A program made the translations under genes and the position numbers. The notes under the pieces were generated by a model. That model did no database searches, was not told the DNA's origin, and saw nothing but the letters and a program-made list of their open reading frames with translations. Of a stretch of 64,000 nucleotides of DNA, positions 18,486 to 27,096 are shown piece by piece. Numbering within the stretch: the first letter of the stretch is position 1; each line of letters opens with the position of its first letter. The stretch is from Sphingobacterium griseoflavum (GTDB lineage Bacteria; Bacteroidota; Bacteroidia; Sphingobacteriales; Sphingobacteriaceae): NCBI RefSeq assembly GCF_014653155.1, contig NZ_BNAF01000015.1, forward strand, positions 35,526-99,525, read 5' to 3'.

Positions 18486-19784
18486 ATGCATATCCATACG
18501 AATGAGCCCACAACCGTTGGTCACCATCCATCGAAAGGCTATCTTTTCCCGTTTATACTGGTAGTCTGCCTGTTTTTCCTGTGGGGAATTGCACATAATT
18601 TAAATGGTGTCCTTATTCCACATTTGAAGAAAGCCTGCGAACTGGACAATAGCCAATCCGCATTGGTAGACACCTCGGTGTTCTTCGCTTACTTTGTGAT
18701 GGCGCTGCCTGCCGGCTTTCTGTTGCGAAAATGGGGATATAAAGCATCCATTATTATTGGTTTGCTTGCCTTCTCGCTTGGTGCTTTTCTTTTTATTCCT
18801 GCGGCAAACATGCGGATGTATGAACTTTTTCTTATCGCCCTGTTTATCATCGGCTGCGGGCTGGCTGTTTTGGAAACAGCAGCCAATCCTTATGCGGCTG
18901 TTTTAGGTCCGGCAAGTTCCGCCACACATCGATTAAACCTGGCGGCCTCGTTCAACGGTTTGGCGGCTATGATGGCGCCAATAATCGGAACCGTGTTTAT
19001 CCTATCCGGGCGAAGTTATTCGGCAGAGCAGATGGATGCCATGACGGAAACAACACGCCTGACTTACCTCGCCGAAGAAGCCTCGTCCGTGAAATTGCCC
19101 TATCTTATTTTAGGGGCGGTATTGCTATTGATTGCGCTGATCTTCGTATTCGTTAAACTGCCGGAAATAAAAGAAGAAGAAAGTGGAACCATACAGAAAA
19201 CAGGCTTTTTTTCGGCCCTTAAGCATCGGCATCTTGCCTTTGCCGTCGTGGCACAATTTTTCTATGTCGGTGCACAGGTTTGTGTAACTAGCTTCTTTAT
19301 CCGGATGGCGCAGCAAGGTGCGGGCGTAGATGAGAAAACGGCCGGTTACTATTTGGGGGTATATGGCTTGCTATTTATGGCGGGTCGTTTTGTGGGTACG
19401 TTTTTGTTACGTTATACCACAGCAAGCCGGCTCCTTTCCTTGTATGCATGCATATCTATCTTTTTGGCTGCGGTTGCCATATTTGGTTCCGGCATGGTCG
19501 TTTTATATGCACTAGGCGGATTGGGATTTTTTATGTCCATTATGTTTCCGACGATCTTTTCTCTGGGAATTGTGGGGTTAGGGAGAGACACCAAACAGGC
19601 ATCTTCATGGCTGATCATGTCTATCGTCGGCGGCGCTATATTCCCGTTCCTGACAGGAGGAATTATCGATATGGCCAAGGACAATACACAGGTCGGATAT
19701 ATCGTACCGCTGATCTGTTACGCTGTCATCCTGTGGTATGCCCTAAAAGGATCAAAGCCGAGTGCAACATTACATTCTCGGTAG
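18486..19784 (+). CDS. FucP-type MFS sugar:proton symporter
   Basis: 432 residues with 12 predicted membrane helices. The N-terminal LFFLWGIAHNLNGVLIPHLKK and LPAGFLLRKWGYK are characteristic of the FucP / glucose-galactose transporter branch, and ETAANPYAAVLGP matches the conserved NPY region of that branch. It would carry a hexose or 6-deoxyhexose with protons across the inner membrane. It is the last gene of the unit and is followed by a strong intrinsic terminator. Two different importers in one operon (SSS and FucP types) suggest two products, or one product in two forms. Confidence 0.93.
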   Translation: MHIHTNEPTTVGHHPSKGYLFPFILVVCLFFLWGIAHNLNGVLIPHLKKACELDNSQSALVDTSVFFAYFVMALPAGFLLRKWGYKASIIIGLLAFSLGAFLFIPAANMRMYELFLIALFIIGCGLAVLETAANPYAAVLGPASSATHRLNLAASFNGLAAMMAPIIGTVFILSGRSYSAEQMDAMTETTRLTYLAEEASSVKLPYLILGAVLLLIALIFVFVKLPEIKEEESGTIQKTGFFSALKHRHLAFAVVAQFFYVGAQVCVTSFFIRMAQQGAGVDEKTAGYYLGVYGLLFMAGRFVGTFLLRYTTASRLLSLYACISIFLAAVAIFGSGMVVLYALGGLGFFMSIMFPTIFSLGIVGLGRDTKQASSWLIMSIVGGAIFPFLTGGIIDMAKDNTQVGYIVPLICYAVILWYALKGSKPSATLHSR

Positions 19785-19826
19785 TTAAGCCCAAATAAGG
19801 CTGCCAGACTTGAAGTCAAAACTTAC

Positions 19827-19862
19827 AAAATCCTGCAAACGTGCTGTTTGCAGGATTTTGTG
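19827..19862 (+). terminator. Intrinsic terminator of the SusC-to-MFS operon
   Basis: A perfect 14-base-pair stem (AAAATCCTGCAAAC with GTTTGCAGGATTTT) closes a 5-base loop and runs into T-rich sequence. The arms' A/T ends make it usable on both strands, but only rightward genes precede it. Confidence 0.88.
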
Positions 19863-20082
19863 TTTTTACGAAAAATCGGTTTTTTCAAAAACTCCCAAAG
19901 AAAAAGCGCGTCATTTGTGGCGTGATTATTTAGGGAGTATTGATCCTCGATGAACTGGGCTTTAAAAATGCCACAGGCCAAAGATGATATAGATATATAG
20001 AAAAGGCCGTATCGGTAAAATGGTCTTGTTTCGATACATCAGCTTTAAGTCTTAATCTTAAGGTGTAATACTAGGATGGTCG

Positions 20083-20113
20083 TTTTGCAATTCGCGATTT
20101 GCAAATTGCAAAA
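20083..20113. promoter_or_regulatory. Inverted-repeat operator of the toxin-antitoxin-like operon
   Basis: TTTTGCAATT (20083-20092) and AATTGCAAAA (20104-20113) are perfect inverted arms. The spacer holds a second overlapping palindrome, ATTTGCAAAT (20097-20106). The array of TTGCAA-like half sites covers the -33 region of the promoter and is the expected place for autorepression by the DNA-binding protein encoded next. Confidence 0.6.
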
Positions 20114-20129
20114 CAAAGTATTATCTTTA
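20098..20129 (+). promoter_or_regulatory. Promoter of the toxin-antitoxin-like operon
   Basis: TTTG (20098-20101), 20 bases of spacer, then TATCTTTA (20122-20129), a 7/8 match to the Bacteroidota -7 box. Transcription would begin near 20136, at or just inside the first ATG (20134). The message is therefore either leaderless or starts translation at ATG 20155. Confidence 0.5.
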
Positions 20130-20133
20130 TTCC

Positions 20134-20664
20134 ATGGGGCGCAAACATAACGGCATGAGACCACAGGATATCGTTATCCTGCTCAAGATCACAACAATGT
20201 ATAGCAATGATTGGTATCTAAAAGATTTAGCCAATTCGCTGTATGTCAGCAATTCAGAGGTTTCTGAATCATTGGAAAGAAGTGTATATGCCAATTTGAT
20301 TGATTTCGAGAAGCGCAACGTCCATCGGGGGAATTTGCTGGAGTTTCTTATTCACGGCATAAAATATGTGTTTCCGGCACATGTAGGAATATTGACCAGG
20401 GGTGTGCCTACAGCACATTCACATCCCTTTATGCAGTCTTTTATCAGTAGCGAACAAGCTTATGTCTGGCCGTCTTCTTCCGGCTCAGTGTTGGGGCAGG
20501 CCATAGAACCTTTCTACGCCAATCAGGTTAAAGCCATAGCGGAAGATGAAGAACTATACCGATTGCTAGCCCTAGTGGATGTGATCAGGGTGGGCAAACT
20601 TCGTGAAAAAGCCATTGCAGAAAAAGAGTTGAAAGAACGATTAGCCCATGTCAAATCATACTAA
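20134..20664 (+). CDS. Small winged-helix-like protein, probable antitoxin/autoregulator
   Basis: 176 residues from ATG 20134; ATG 20155 (MRPQDIVILLK) is a real alternative given the promoter position. Residues about 8-60 look like a DNA-binding domain: IVILLKITTM, then WYLKDLANSLYVSNSEVSESLER, which reads as a helix-turn-helix. The remainder (HGIKYVFPAHVG and a C-terminal charged helix) is not a domain I recognise. It overlaps the downstream nucleotidyltransferase by 17 bases, and an inverted-repeat operator lies on its promoter. Gene order, overlap and operator match two-gene toxin-antitoxin modules in which the first gene is the DNA-binding antitoxin. The antitoxin role is inference. Confidence 0.7.
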   Translation: MGRKHNGMRPQDIVILLKITTMYSNDWYLKDLANSLYVSNSEVSESLERSVYANLIDFEKRNVHRGNLLEFLIHGIKYVFPAHVGILTRGVPTAHSHPFMQSFISSEQAYVWPSSSGSVLGQAIEPFYANQVKAIAEDEELYRLLALVDVIRVGKLREKAIAEKELKERLAHVKSY

Positions 20665-21346
20665 TATCGTACGGATCAAAGCCGTAAATAATGCGCTACA
20701 AGAGTTACGTCACCATGCGGTCTTCGTAGGAGGAGCTACAATATCTTTATATGCCGACCGACCTGTCTTTGAAGTGAGGCCGACTGATGATATTGATGTG
20801 ATTGTCGAGATACTTAACTACAAACAGCGCCAGCAATTGGAAGAGCGGCTGAGAGAGATCGGTTTTTCAAATGATGTCGAATCGGGGGTAATCTGTCGAT
20901 TCAAAATCAGAGGTATCATCGTGGACATTATGCCCACAGATGATCCATCTATAGGATTCCATAATAAATGGTATCCAAAGGGTTATGAACATGCCGAAAA
21001 TTATACGCTTGATGATGATCAGACAATCCGAATTTTGACTGCCCCCTATTTTCTCGCAACAAAACTGGAAGCTTTCAAAGGACGCGGCGGTGGAGATGGC
21101 CGATTGAGCCATGATTTTGAAGACATTGTCTTTGTATTGGAAAACAGAGAAAAACTGTGGGAGGAATTGGAAACTTGTGATGATGGAGTAAAAGCATATC
21201 TCGTCGCTGAATTCTCAGCACTCATGGACAATCCTCATATTTATGAATGGATAGATAGCCACGTGGAGCGTGGAAATATCCGCCCACAAACTTCAATAAT
21301 CATAGAGAATATAAAAAATTGGCTAAACAAATCGATGGACAACTAA
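20648..21346 (+). CDS. Nucleotidyltransferase-fold protein, probable toxin (AbiEii-like)
   Basis: 232 residues. Residues about 26-60 carry the minimal nucleotidyltransferase signature: GGATISLY followed by TDDIDVIVE, with the DxD pair that binds metal, and a later Asp in IRGIIVDIMPTD that completes the triad. The C-terminal part is helical (APYFLATKLEAFKGRG, HDFEDIVFVLE) as in AbiEii/JHP933-like toxins. Such proteins transfer nucleotides to tRNA or other targets. The gene starts inside the end of the upstream regulator gene. An alternative is a non-toxic nucleotidyltransferase that modifies small molecules. Confidence 0.75.
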   Translation: MSNHTNIVRIKAVNNALQELRHHAVFVGGATISLYADRPVFEVRPTDDIDVIVEILNYKQRQQLEERLREIGFSNDVESGVICRFKIRGIIVDIMPTDDPSIGFHNKWYPKGYEHAENYTLDDDQTIRILTAPYFLATKLEAFKGRGGGDGRLSHDFEDIVFVLENREKLWEELETCDDGVKAYLVAEFSALMDNPHIYEWIDSHVERGNIRPQTSIIIENIKNWLNKSMDN

Positions 21347-21670
21347 GAAGAGGTATTATCTGATTAGAAAAACGAAAATTAAATCAATTTTGTCTATCCT
21401 GATTTGAGTTTAACGTCTACCGATAAACGCGCTGTTTTTGTTGTAGATATTTGCTCTCCTATCTCCCACGGTAGCGTTGCGCATGGCAATATCTTATAAT
21501 ACCTGGAGAAAATATTATAAATACAAAATAGCCTTTTCCGGTATGTTTGTAGTTGGTATCGTGCATCAATCGATAAGCAAATAGGACTGCTAACTGAGAC
21601 AATACGTATGTTCATTGTTCAAAAATAAAACCGTGATCACGCACTTACCCTTGACAAACAAGACATCGGA
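21347..21670. other. Intergenic region before the GH78 gene
   Basis: About 324 bases. At 21383-21499 the forward frame resembles a broken MaoC gene (listed separately). A TATGTTTG box at 21542-21549 could be a -7 element for the glycosidase operon, but no -33 box accompanies it. CGTGATCACG at 21632-21641 is a perfect 10-base palindrome 30 bases before the start codon and could bind a regulator. No RNA gene is recognisable. Confidence 0.5.
21383..21499 (+). pseudogene. Possible remnant of a MaoC-family hydratase gene
   Basis: In one forward frame without start codon the sequence reads INFVYPDLSLTSTDKRAVFVV, then HGSVAHGNIL and a stop. The intact MaoC protein of this window has FEDYSLTDKR at the same distance from its start, and its hallmark is RIAHGTMI. 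The catalytic Asp/His segment between the two is missing. The resemblance is short and could be chance. Confidence 0.25.
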
Positions 21671-23830
21671 ATGAAAAAAATAATCTTAACCCTAGGTTTC
21701 GTGTGTACGGCCATCTTTTTATTTGCGCAGCAAAGCGGTACCTGGATCTGGTATCCGGGCGATTTTGAAGTATGGCTAAGCAATGACATGCAAAACAGGC
21801 GAACAGAACGAGGTACCTTTTTTCCGCCTTTTTGGAAAATGGATAGCCATTACGTTTTGGTCGAATTTCATAAAGAATTCGATCTGCAGCAAGAAGAGGA
21901 GATTGCTATCTATGCCGAAGGCAAATACAACGTAAAAGTAAACGGCAAGATGCTTCCCGGCATGCCTACCCGTGTAAAGCTGGACAAAGGAAAGCAAAAA
22001 ATCAATGTCAAGGTGTATAATCAGGCGAAGGTTCCGGCACTGTTTGTCGAAGGTAAACAGGTCAAAACCGATAAGGACTGGTTAGTGACTTTTGAAGATA
22101 AAGAGTGGATCGATGAAACCGGGAAAGCTTCCGATCAATCCGGCACCACCTATGTAAAGGCGGGCTACTGGAATTTTGATCAAGCTGCCCAGCGACCATC
22201 GACGTTCAAGCTGCCCACGCGCCACGAGGAATCCGTAGCCAGCACAACGCAAGGCAAAGGAACGCTCATAGACTTTGGCAAAAATACCTTTGGTTTTCTA
22301 ACGCTACATAAATTAAACGGAAACGGAGAGCTAAATATTTACTATGGCGAATCCAAGGAGGAAGCACTGGCTACGGCGACTTGTGAAACACTGGATCTGC
22401 TCAGCATCAACCAGCAATCTGCACAAGATAGCACGCTTGATTTGTCGAAGGCATTCCGTTACGTATACATCGAATCTAAAGGCAATGTATCATTTGATAA
22501 GGTTTCGATGGAGTATGAATACCTTCCGGTAGAAGACCGCGGTGCATTCAAAAGTTCAGACGAAGAGCTAAACAAGATCTGGGAAGTAGCCAAATATACG
22601 ATGGAGCTTACCTCTCGAGAGTTTTATATCGATGGAATTAAGCGTGATCGCTGGATATGGAGTGGCGATGCTTACCAGTCCTACGCCATGAACTACTATC
22701 TGGGTTTTGATTCGGAAACGGTAAAGCGTACCATTTTGGCGCTGCGCGGAAAAGAGCCTACCGTGAGCCATATCAACACCATTATGGATTACACCTTTTA
22801 TTGGTTTTTGAGTATCTACGACTATTACCAATATACGGGCGATAAAGAGTTTATTGCGAGTATTTACCCGCGCATGCAATCACTGATGCAGTTTTGTTTG
22901 GATCGTCGAAATGCCGACGGCTTGATGCAAGGGCTTTCGGGCGACTGGGTGTTTATTGATTGGGCCGATGGATTAAGCAAACAAGGCGAAGTCAGTTTCG
23001 AGCAGTTGCTGCTATGCCGTAGCTTGGAAACCATGACGCTCTGTGCTGACTTGATTGGGCAACAGGACGATCAGAAGCACTACGCAAAGGAAGCAACAAA
23101 ATTAAAAACCAAGATTTTCGATTATTACTGGGACGAACAAAAAGGCGCATTTGCCCATAGCCGGATCGATGGTAAGCAAACCGGTAATGTAACGCGCTAC
23201 ACCAATATGTTTGCGATATTTTTCGATTACCTTTCTGAGGCGCAGCGGACAGCGGTAAAGGATAAGGTATTGTTGAACGATGCCATTCAAAAGATCATGA
23301 CTCCCTACATGCGCTACTATGAGCTGGAAGCACTTTGTGCGCTCGGAGAGAAGGATTATGTGATGAAGGAAATGAAAAAATATTGGGGTGGGATGTTAAA
23401 ACTGGGAGCAACGACCTTTTGGGAAGAGTACAATCCCGACAAAAAAGGCGCAGAGCATTATGCGATGTATGGACGCGAATTTGGAAAAAGTCTTTGCCAT
23501 TCGTGGGGCGCTAGCCCGATATACCTATTAGGGAAATATTATTTGGGCGTAACGCCTACAGCCGCAGGTTACGAAAAATATACGATCGAACCTTATTTGG
23601 CTTCCTTGGAATGGATGGAAGGGAAAGTGCCAACACCTCAAGGCGATATAGCAATCCATGTATCTAAAAAGAAAATCAAGGTGCAATCACCCATCGGAAC
23701 GGGGACGCTGCACATCAAAAGTAAGGTTTTGCCACGATGCAAACAGGGAACAGTAAAGAAACTGGAAAATGATACGTACAGCGTGGAATTGAAAAAAGGA
23801 ATCAGCTATGAAGTGGATTATGAAGCGTAG
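21671..23830 (+). CDS. Alpha-L-rhamnosidase-type glycoside hydrolase (GH78)
   Basis: 719 residues with a signal peptide (KKIILTLGFVCTAIFLFAQ). After N-terminal beta domains, the (alpha/alpha)6 barrel begins near residue 295. DGIKRDRWIWSGD at about 321-333 is the GH78 signature around the general acid region, and TTFWEEY later holds the Glu typical of the family's water-activating site. GH78 enzymes cleave terminal alpha-L-rhamnose by inversion. At 719 residues it is on the short side for the family. It opens a run of six exported enzymes and overlaps the next gene slightly. The rhamnose transporter and catabolic genes downstream fit this activity. Confidence 0.9.
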   Translation: MKKIILTLGFVCTAIFLFAQQSGTWIWYPGDFEVWLSNDMQNRRTERGTFFPPFWKMDSHYVLVEFHKEFDLQQEEEIAIYAEGKYNVKVNGKMLPGMPTRVKLDKGKQKINVKVYNQAKVPALFVEGKQVKTDKDWLVTFEDKEWIDETGKASDQSGTTYVKAGYWNFDQAAQRPSTFKLPTRHEESVASTTQGKGTLIDFGKNTFGFLTLHKLNGNGELNIYYGESKEEALATATCETLDLLSINQQSAQDSTLDLSKAFRYVYIESKGNVSFDKVSMEYEYLPVEDRGAFKSSDEELNKIWEVAKYTMELTSREFYIDGIKRDRWIWSGDAYQSYAMNYYLGFDSETVKRTILALRGKEPTVSHINTIMDYTFYWFLSIYDYYQYTGDKEFIASIYPRMQSLMQFCLDRRNADGLMQGLSGDWVFIDWADGLSKQGEVSFEQLLLCRSLETMTLCADLIGQQDDQKHYAKEATKLKTKIFDYYWDEQKGAFAHSRIDGKQTGNVTRYTNMFAIFFDYLSEAQRTAVKDKVLLNDAIQKIMTPYMRYYELEALCALGEKDYVMKEMKKYWGGMLKLGATTFWEEYNPDKKGAEHYAMYGREFGKSLCHSWGASPIYLLGKYYLGVTPTAAGYEKYTIEPYLASLEWMEGKVPTPQGDIAIHVSKKKIKVQSPIGTGTLHIKSKVLPRCKQGTVKKLENDTYSVELKKGISYEVDYEA

Positions 23831-26800
23831 TTTATCGGTGTATTTGGCAAGTATCTTCAGCTTGCTAGCGCTTAGCATTTCCTCGCGGGCACAAACAGTC
23901 GATGGGAAGCCGGCCGTTATTCCACCGGTGCCGGATGGCGTAATTGCGTCTGCGTGGGAAAATCCCATGATTACCTCCATCAACCGAGATCCCGCACGCA
24001 CAACGGCCTATTCCTATGCATCGGTAGAGGCAGCGCTCAAAAACGATCGAGCAAACAACGATAGGTTACTGTTCCTTAATGGCGAATGGGATTTTAAATT
24101 TGTCTTCAAACCTGCCGATGCGCCTAAAGACTTCCATTTGCATGAAGTCAAGGGATGGGACAAAATTCAGGTGCCCTCCAATTGGGAAATGAAGGGCTAC
24201 GATATTCCGATTTACCGATCGGCGGTTTATCCTTTTCAACCCATCGATCCGCCAAGAATACCGACAGACTACAATGCTGTAGGATCTTATCAGCGCAGTT
24301 TCGAACTGCCTAAAAATTGGGAGGGGATGAATATCACCTTGCATTTTGGTGGTGTGATCTCTGCCTATCATCTGTGGGTGAATGATAAGTACGTCGGCTA
24401 TGCCGAAGATTCCTGCCTGCCTTCAGAATTTAACGTAACACCCTATCTGCATGCCGGTAAGAACCGGATATCGGTGCAGGTGATCCGCTGGAGCGACGCT
24501 TCTTATCTGGAAGATCAGGATCATTGGCGCATGAGCGGCATACACCGGGAGGTGTTTCTCATGGCCGAGCCGAAGGTGCGTATTGCTGATTTTCATTGGC
24601 AGGCGAAACTGGATGAAAACCACCAAGATGCCATTTTTTCTTTACGCCCGAAGATCGATAACTTCTCCGGAGATAGCATCCGCGGCTTTGTCGTCAAAGC
24701 GCAACTCTATGATGCCACAAATCGTCCGCTTCTAAAGAAAGATCTCCAAAAGGACGCCGATCAGATCTTTAATGAGATCTATCCACGATTGGATAACGTG
24801 AAGTTTGGGCTACTGGAAACTACGATTTCAAATCCAAAGAAATGGTCGACCGAAGATCCGAATCTGTACACCTTGGTGCTCAGCCTCTACGATAAAGACA
24901 ATAAGCTCTTGGAAGCGAAGAGCTGTGTCGTCGGTTTCCGCGATATCGCCTTCTCCCCAAAAAATGGAAAGCTGCTCATCAACGGTAAAGAAACCTATCT
25001 CTATGGCGTAAACCGGCATGACCATCACCCCGAGCGGGGGAAGGCTTTGACGCGTGAAGACATGGAGGCCGATATCCGGCAAATCAAACAGTTTAATTTC
25101 AACGCCATCCGCACCTCGCATTATCCCAATGATCCGTACATCTACGAGTTGTGCGATCGATATGGACTGATGGTGATGGACGAGGCCAATCTGGAAACAC
25201 ATGGTCTTGGGGGTAAATTAATGAATGATCCGGTTTGGCTTGCCGCGCATATGGAGCGTGTAACGCGGATGCTAGAGCGCGACAAGAATCATCCATCGAT
25301 CGTCATCTGGTCGTTGGGCAATGAGTCCGGACGCGGGCCTACGACTGCGGCAATGGCTGCTTGGATCCACGATTTTGATATCACCCGACCGGTACATTAT
25401 GAACCGGGCATGGGAAGTCATCAGCTTCCGGACTATATCGATCCTTCGGATCCGCGTTATCCAAAATCTAATGATCATGCCCATCGTCTGCAAAATAATA
25501 AAGATCAGTATTACGTGGATATCGTATCGCGTTTTTACCCGGGTATATTTACTCCGGAACTTTTGCTGAACCAGCAAAACGGCGATAAGCGACCTATTTT
25601 GTTTGTTGAGTACTCCCATTCTATGGGAAACTCCACGGGAAACATCAAGGACTTTTGGGATATCTTCCGTGCACATCCGCGACTCATCGGCGGCTTTATT
25701 TGGGATTACAAAGACCAAGCGCTTGTTCGCGAAGATTCCGTCTATGGGAAGGTACTGGCTTATGGCGGCGATTTTGGTGAAAAGGTACACAATGGATCCT
25801 TTAGTTTGAACGGCATCGTCGATGCTTGGAACAGACCCAAAGCGGCGATGTATGAAAATAGGCGCATATACCAAGCAGCCGAGGTAACTCTGCTGGAACC
25901 GGAGAACGCACGCATAACGATAAAGAACCGCTCTAGTTTGTTGAACTTGGATCATTACCAAGCAGTATTGCAGGTCCGCGAGAACGGAAGCGTTGTGCGT
26001 GAGATCAACCTACCGTCCATCAACCTTGCTGCCGGCGATAGCCTGCAAATGGATCTGCTTCCGTATATTCCCATAAAACGGGTAGCGGAAAAAGAGTACC
26101 AGTTGGATGTGCAATTTCGGTTGAAAGAAAATGCCGCTTGGGCGGCTAAAGGTTTTGTAGTTTCCTCTAGCCAGCTCCGTTGGCAGGAAGTGCAAGGTTG
26201 GCCAACGGTAACGAAGAATAAAGGCAAAGCTTTGCAGCTGCAACAGCAAGATAGTCTATATCGCGTATTAGGGCAAGATTTCGAGGCCGCTTTTAGCAAA
26301 AAATCGGGCGCATTGACACAATTTGTTTATAAGAACGAGACGGTTGTAAACGGCGATTTGCTGCCTAATTTTACGCGACCAGCAACCGACAACGACCGCC
26401 GTGGATGGAAGCCGCAACTGAAACTTAAATATTGGTACAATCCTGTTTCGTTCGAAGATATAGCCGTAAAGGAACATGCTGACAGCATGAGCGTGGAAAG
26501 CCGCTACCGTTTGTCTGGGGATTCTGCACAGCTACATGTGCGCTATACGGTTTATAAGGACGGAACTGTCGGCGTCGATTATCGCTTGCATACGACAGCG
26601 CAGCTGCCCAACATTCCAAAGGTCGGGATGCAACTCGGCATTAATCCGCAGTTTGACAGTATCCAATATTACGGATTGGGCGCCTTGGAAAATTACGCCG
26701 ATAGGGCCTATGGTTTTGATTTAGGTGTTTACAGTAGCAACATCGACGATTTTATGGAACCCTACCTGTATCCGCAGGAAAACGGAAACCGAATGGATGT

Positions 26801-27089
26801 CCGCTGGTTTAGCCTGCAAAACAAAAAGTATGGTCTGATGGTAACGGGCAAACAGCCTTTGCAAATGAGCGCTTGGCCTTTTTCACAAGCGCAGATCAGC
26901 CAGATAAAACACTGGTATAAGTTGAAGAAGGAGAGCCGCATTACGTTAAATATTGATTACCTGCAGATGGGCATAGGAGGAAATGATACGTGGACAGATG
27001 TATCGCAGCCTTTAGAGAAATATCAGATTCCTGCTAAAGATTATCAGTATTCTTTCCGTTTGAAACCATTTGAAGTAGGCAAAAAGTAA
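23820..27089 (+). CDS. Large GH2 beta-galactosidase (LacZ-type architecture)
   Basis: 1089 residues from ATG 23820, chosen because it gives a normal signal peptide (MKRSLSVYLASIFSLLALS); ATG 23808 lies 12 bases upstream and both overlap the GH78 stop. The order is jelly-roll sugar-binding domain, Ig-like domain, TIM barrel and LacZ small-chain beta-sandwich (about 740-1085), which is the full five-domain LacZ layout. The acid/base is Glu502 in WSLGNESGRG and the nucleophile is Glu597 in LFVEYSHSMGN, with the family's RTSHYPNDPYIYELCDRYG block before them. Periplasmic release of beta-galactose from a branched glycan is the likely job. Confidence 0.94.
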   Translation: MKRSLSVYLASIFSLLALSISSRAQTVDGKPAVIPPVPDGVIASAWENPMITSINRDPARTTAYSYASVEAALKNDRANNDRLLFLNGEWDFKFVFKPADAPKDFHLHEVKGWDKIQVPSNWEMKGYDIPIYRSAVYPFQPIDPPRIPTDYNAVGSYQRSFELPKNWEGMNITLHFGGVISAYHLWVNDKYVGYAEDSCLPSEFNVTPYLHAGKNRISVQVIRWSDASYLEDQDHWRMSGIHREVFLMAEPKVRIADFHWQAKLDENHQDAIFSLRPKIDNFSGDSIRGFVVKAQLYDATNRPLLKKDLQKDADQIFNEIYPRLDNVKFGLLETTISNPKKWSTEDPNLYTLVLSLYDKDNKLLEAKSCVVGFRDIAFSPKNGKLLINGKETYLYGVNRHDHHPERGKALTREDMEADIRQIKQFNFNAIRTSHYPNDPYIYELCDRYGLMVMDEANLETHGLGGKLMNDPVWLAAHMERVTRMLERDKNHPSIVIWSLGNESGRGPTTAAMAAWIHDFDITRPVHYEPGMGSHQLPDYIDPSDPRYPKSNDHAHRLQNNKDQYYVDIVSRFYPGIFTPELLLNQQNGDKRPILFVEYSHSMGNSTGNIKDFWDIFRAHPRLIGGFIWDYKDQALVREDSVYGKVLAYGGDFGEKVHNGSFSLNGIVDAWNRPKAAMYENRRIYQAAEVTLLEPENARITIKNRSSLLNLDHYQAVLQVRENGSVVREINLPSINLAAGDSLQMDLLPYIPIKRVAEKEYQLDVQFRLKENAAWAAKGFVVSSSQLRWQEVQGWPTVTKNKGKALQLQQQDSLYRVLGQDFEAAFSKKSGALTQFVYKNETVVNGDLLPNFTRPATDNDRRGWKPQLKLKYWYNPVSFEDIAVKEHADSMSVESRYRLSGDSAQLHVRYTVYKDGTVGVDYRLHTTAQLPNIPKVGMQLGINPQFDSIQYYGLGALENYADRAYGFDLGVYSSNIDDFMEPYLYPQENGNRMDVRWFSLQNKKYGLMVTGKQPLQMSAWPFSQAQISQIKHWYKLKKESRITLNIDYLQMGIGGNDTWTDVSQPLEKYQIPAKDYQYSFRLKPFEVGKK

Positions 27090-27096
27090 GTTACCC

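Larger units (their letters stand above)
19785..20133. other. Intergenic region between MFS gene and toxin-antitoxin-like module
   Basis: About 350 bases with no convincing gene. It contains the terminator of the upstream operon (19827-19862) and a weak stem ACTCCC/GGGAGT around 19890-19940. The promoter and operator of the next operon lie at its right end (20083-20129). The middle (about 19940-20080) shows nothing I can interpret. Confidence 0.7.

Noticed and set aside
21542..21549. TATGTTTG as promoter of the GH78 operon
   Set aside because: It matches the -7 consensus but lacks a -33 box, so it is mentioned only in the intergenic description.
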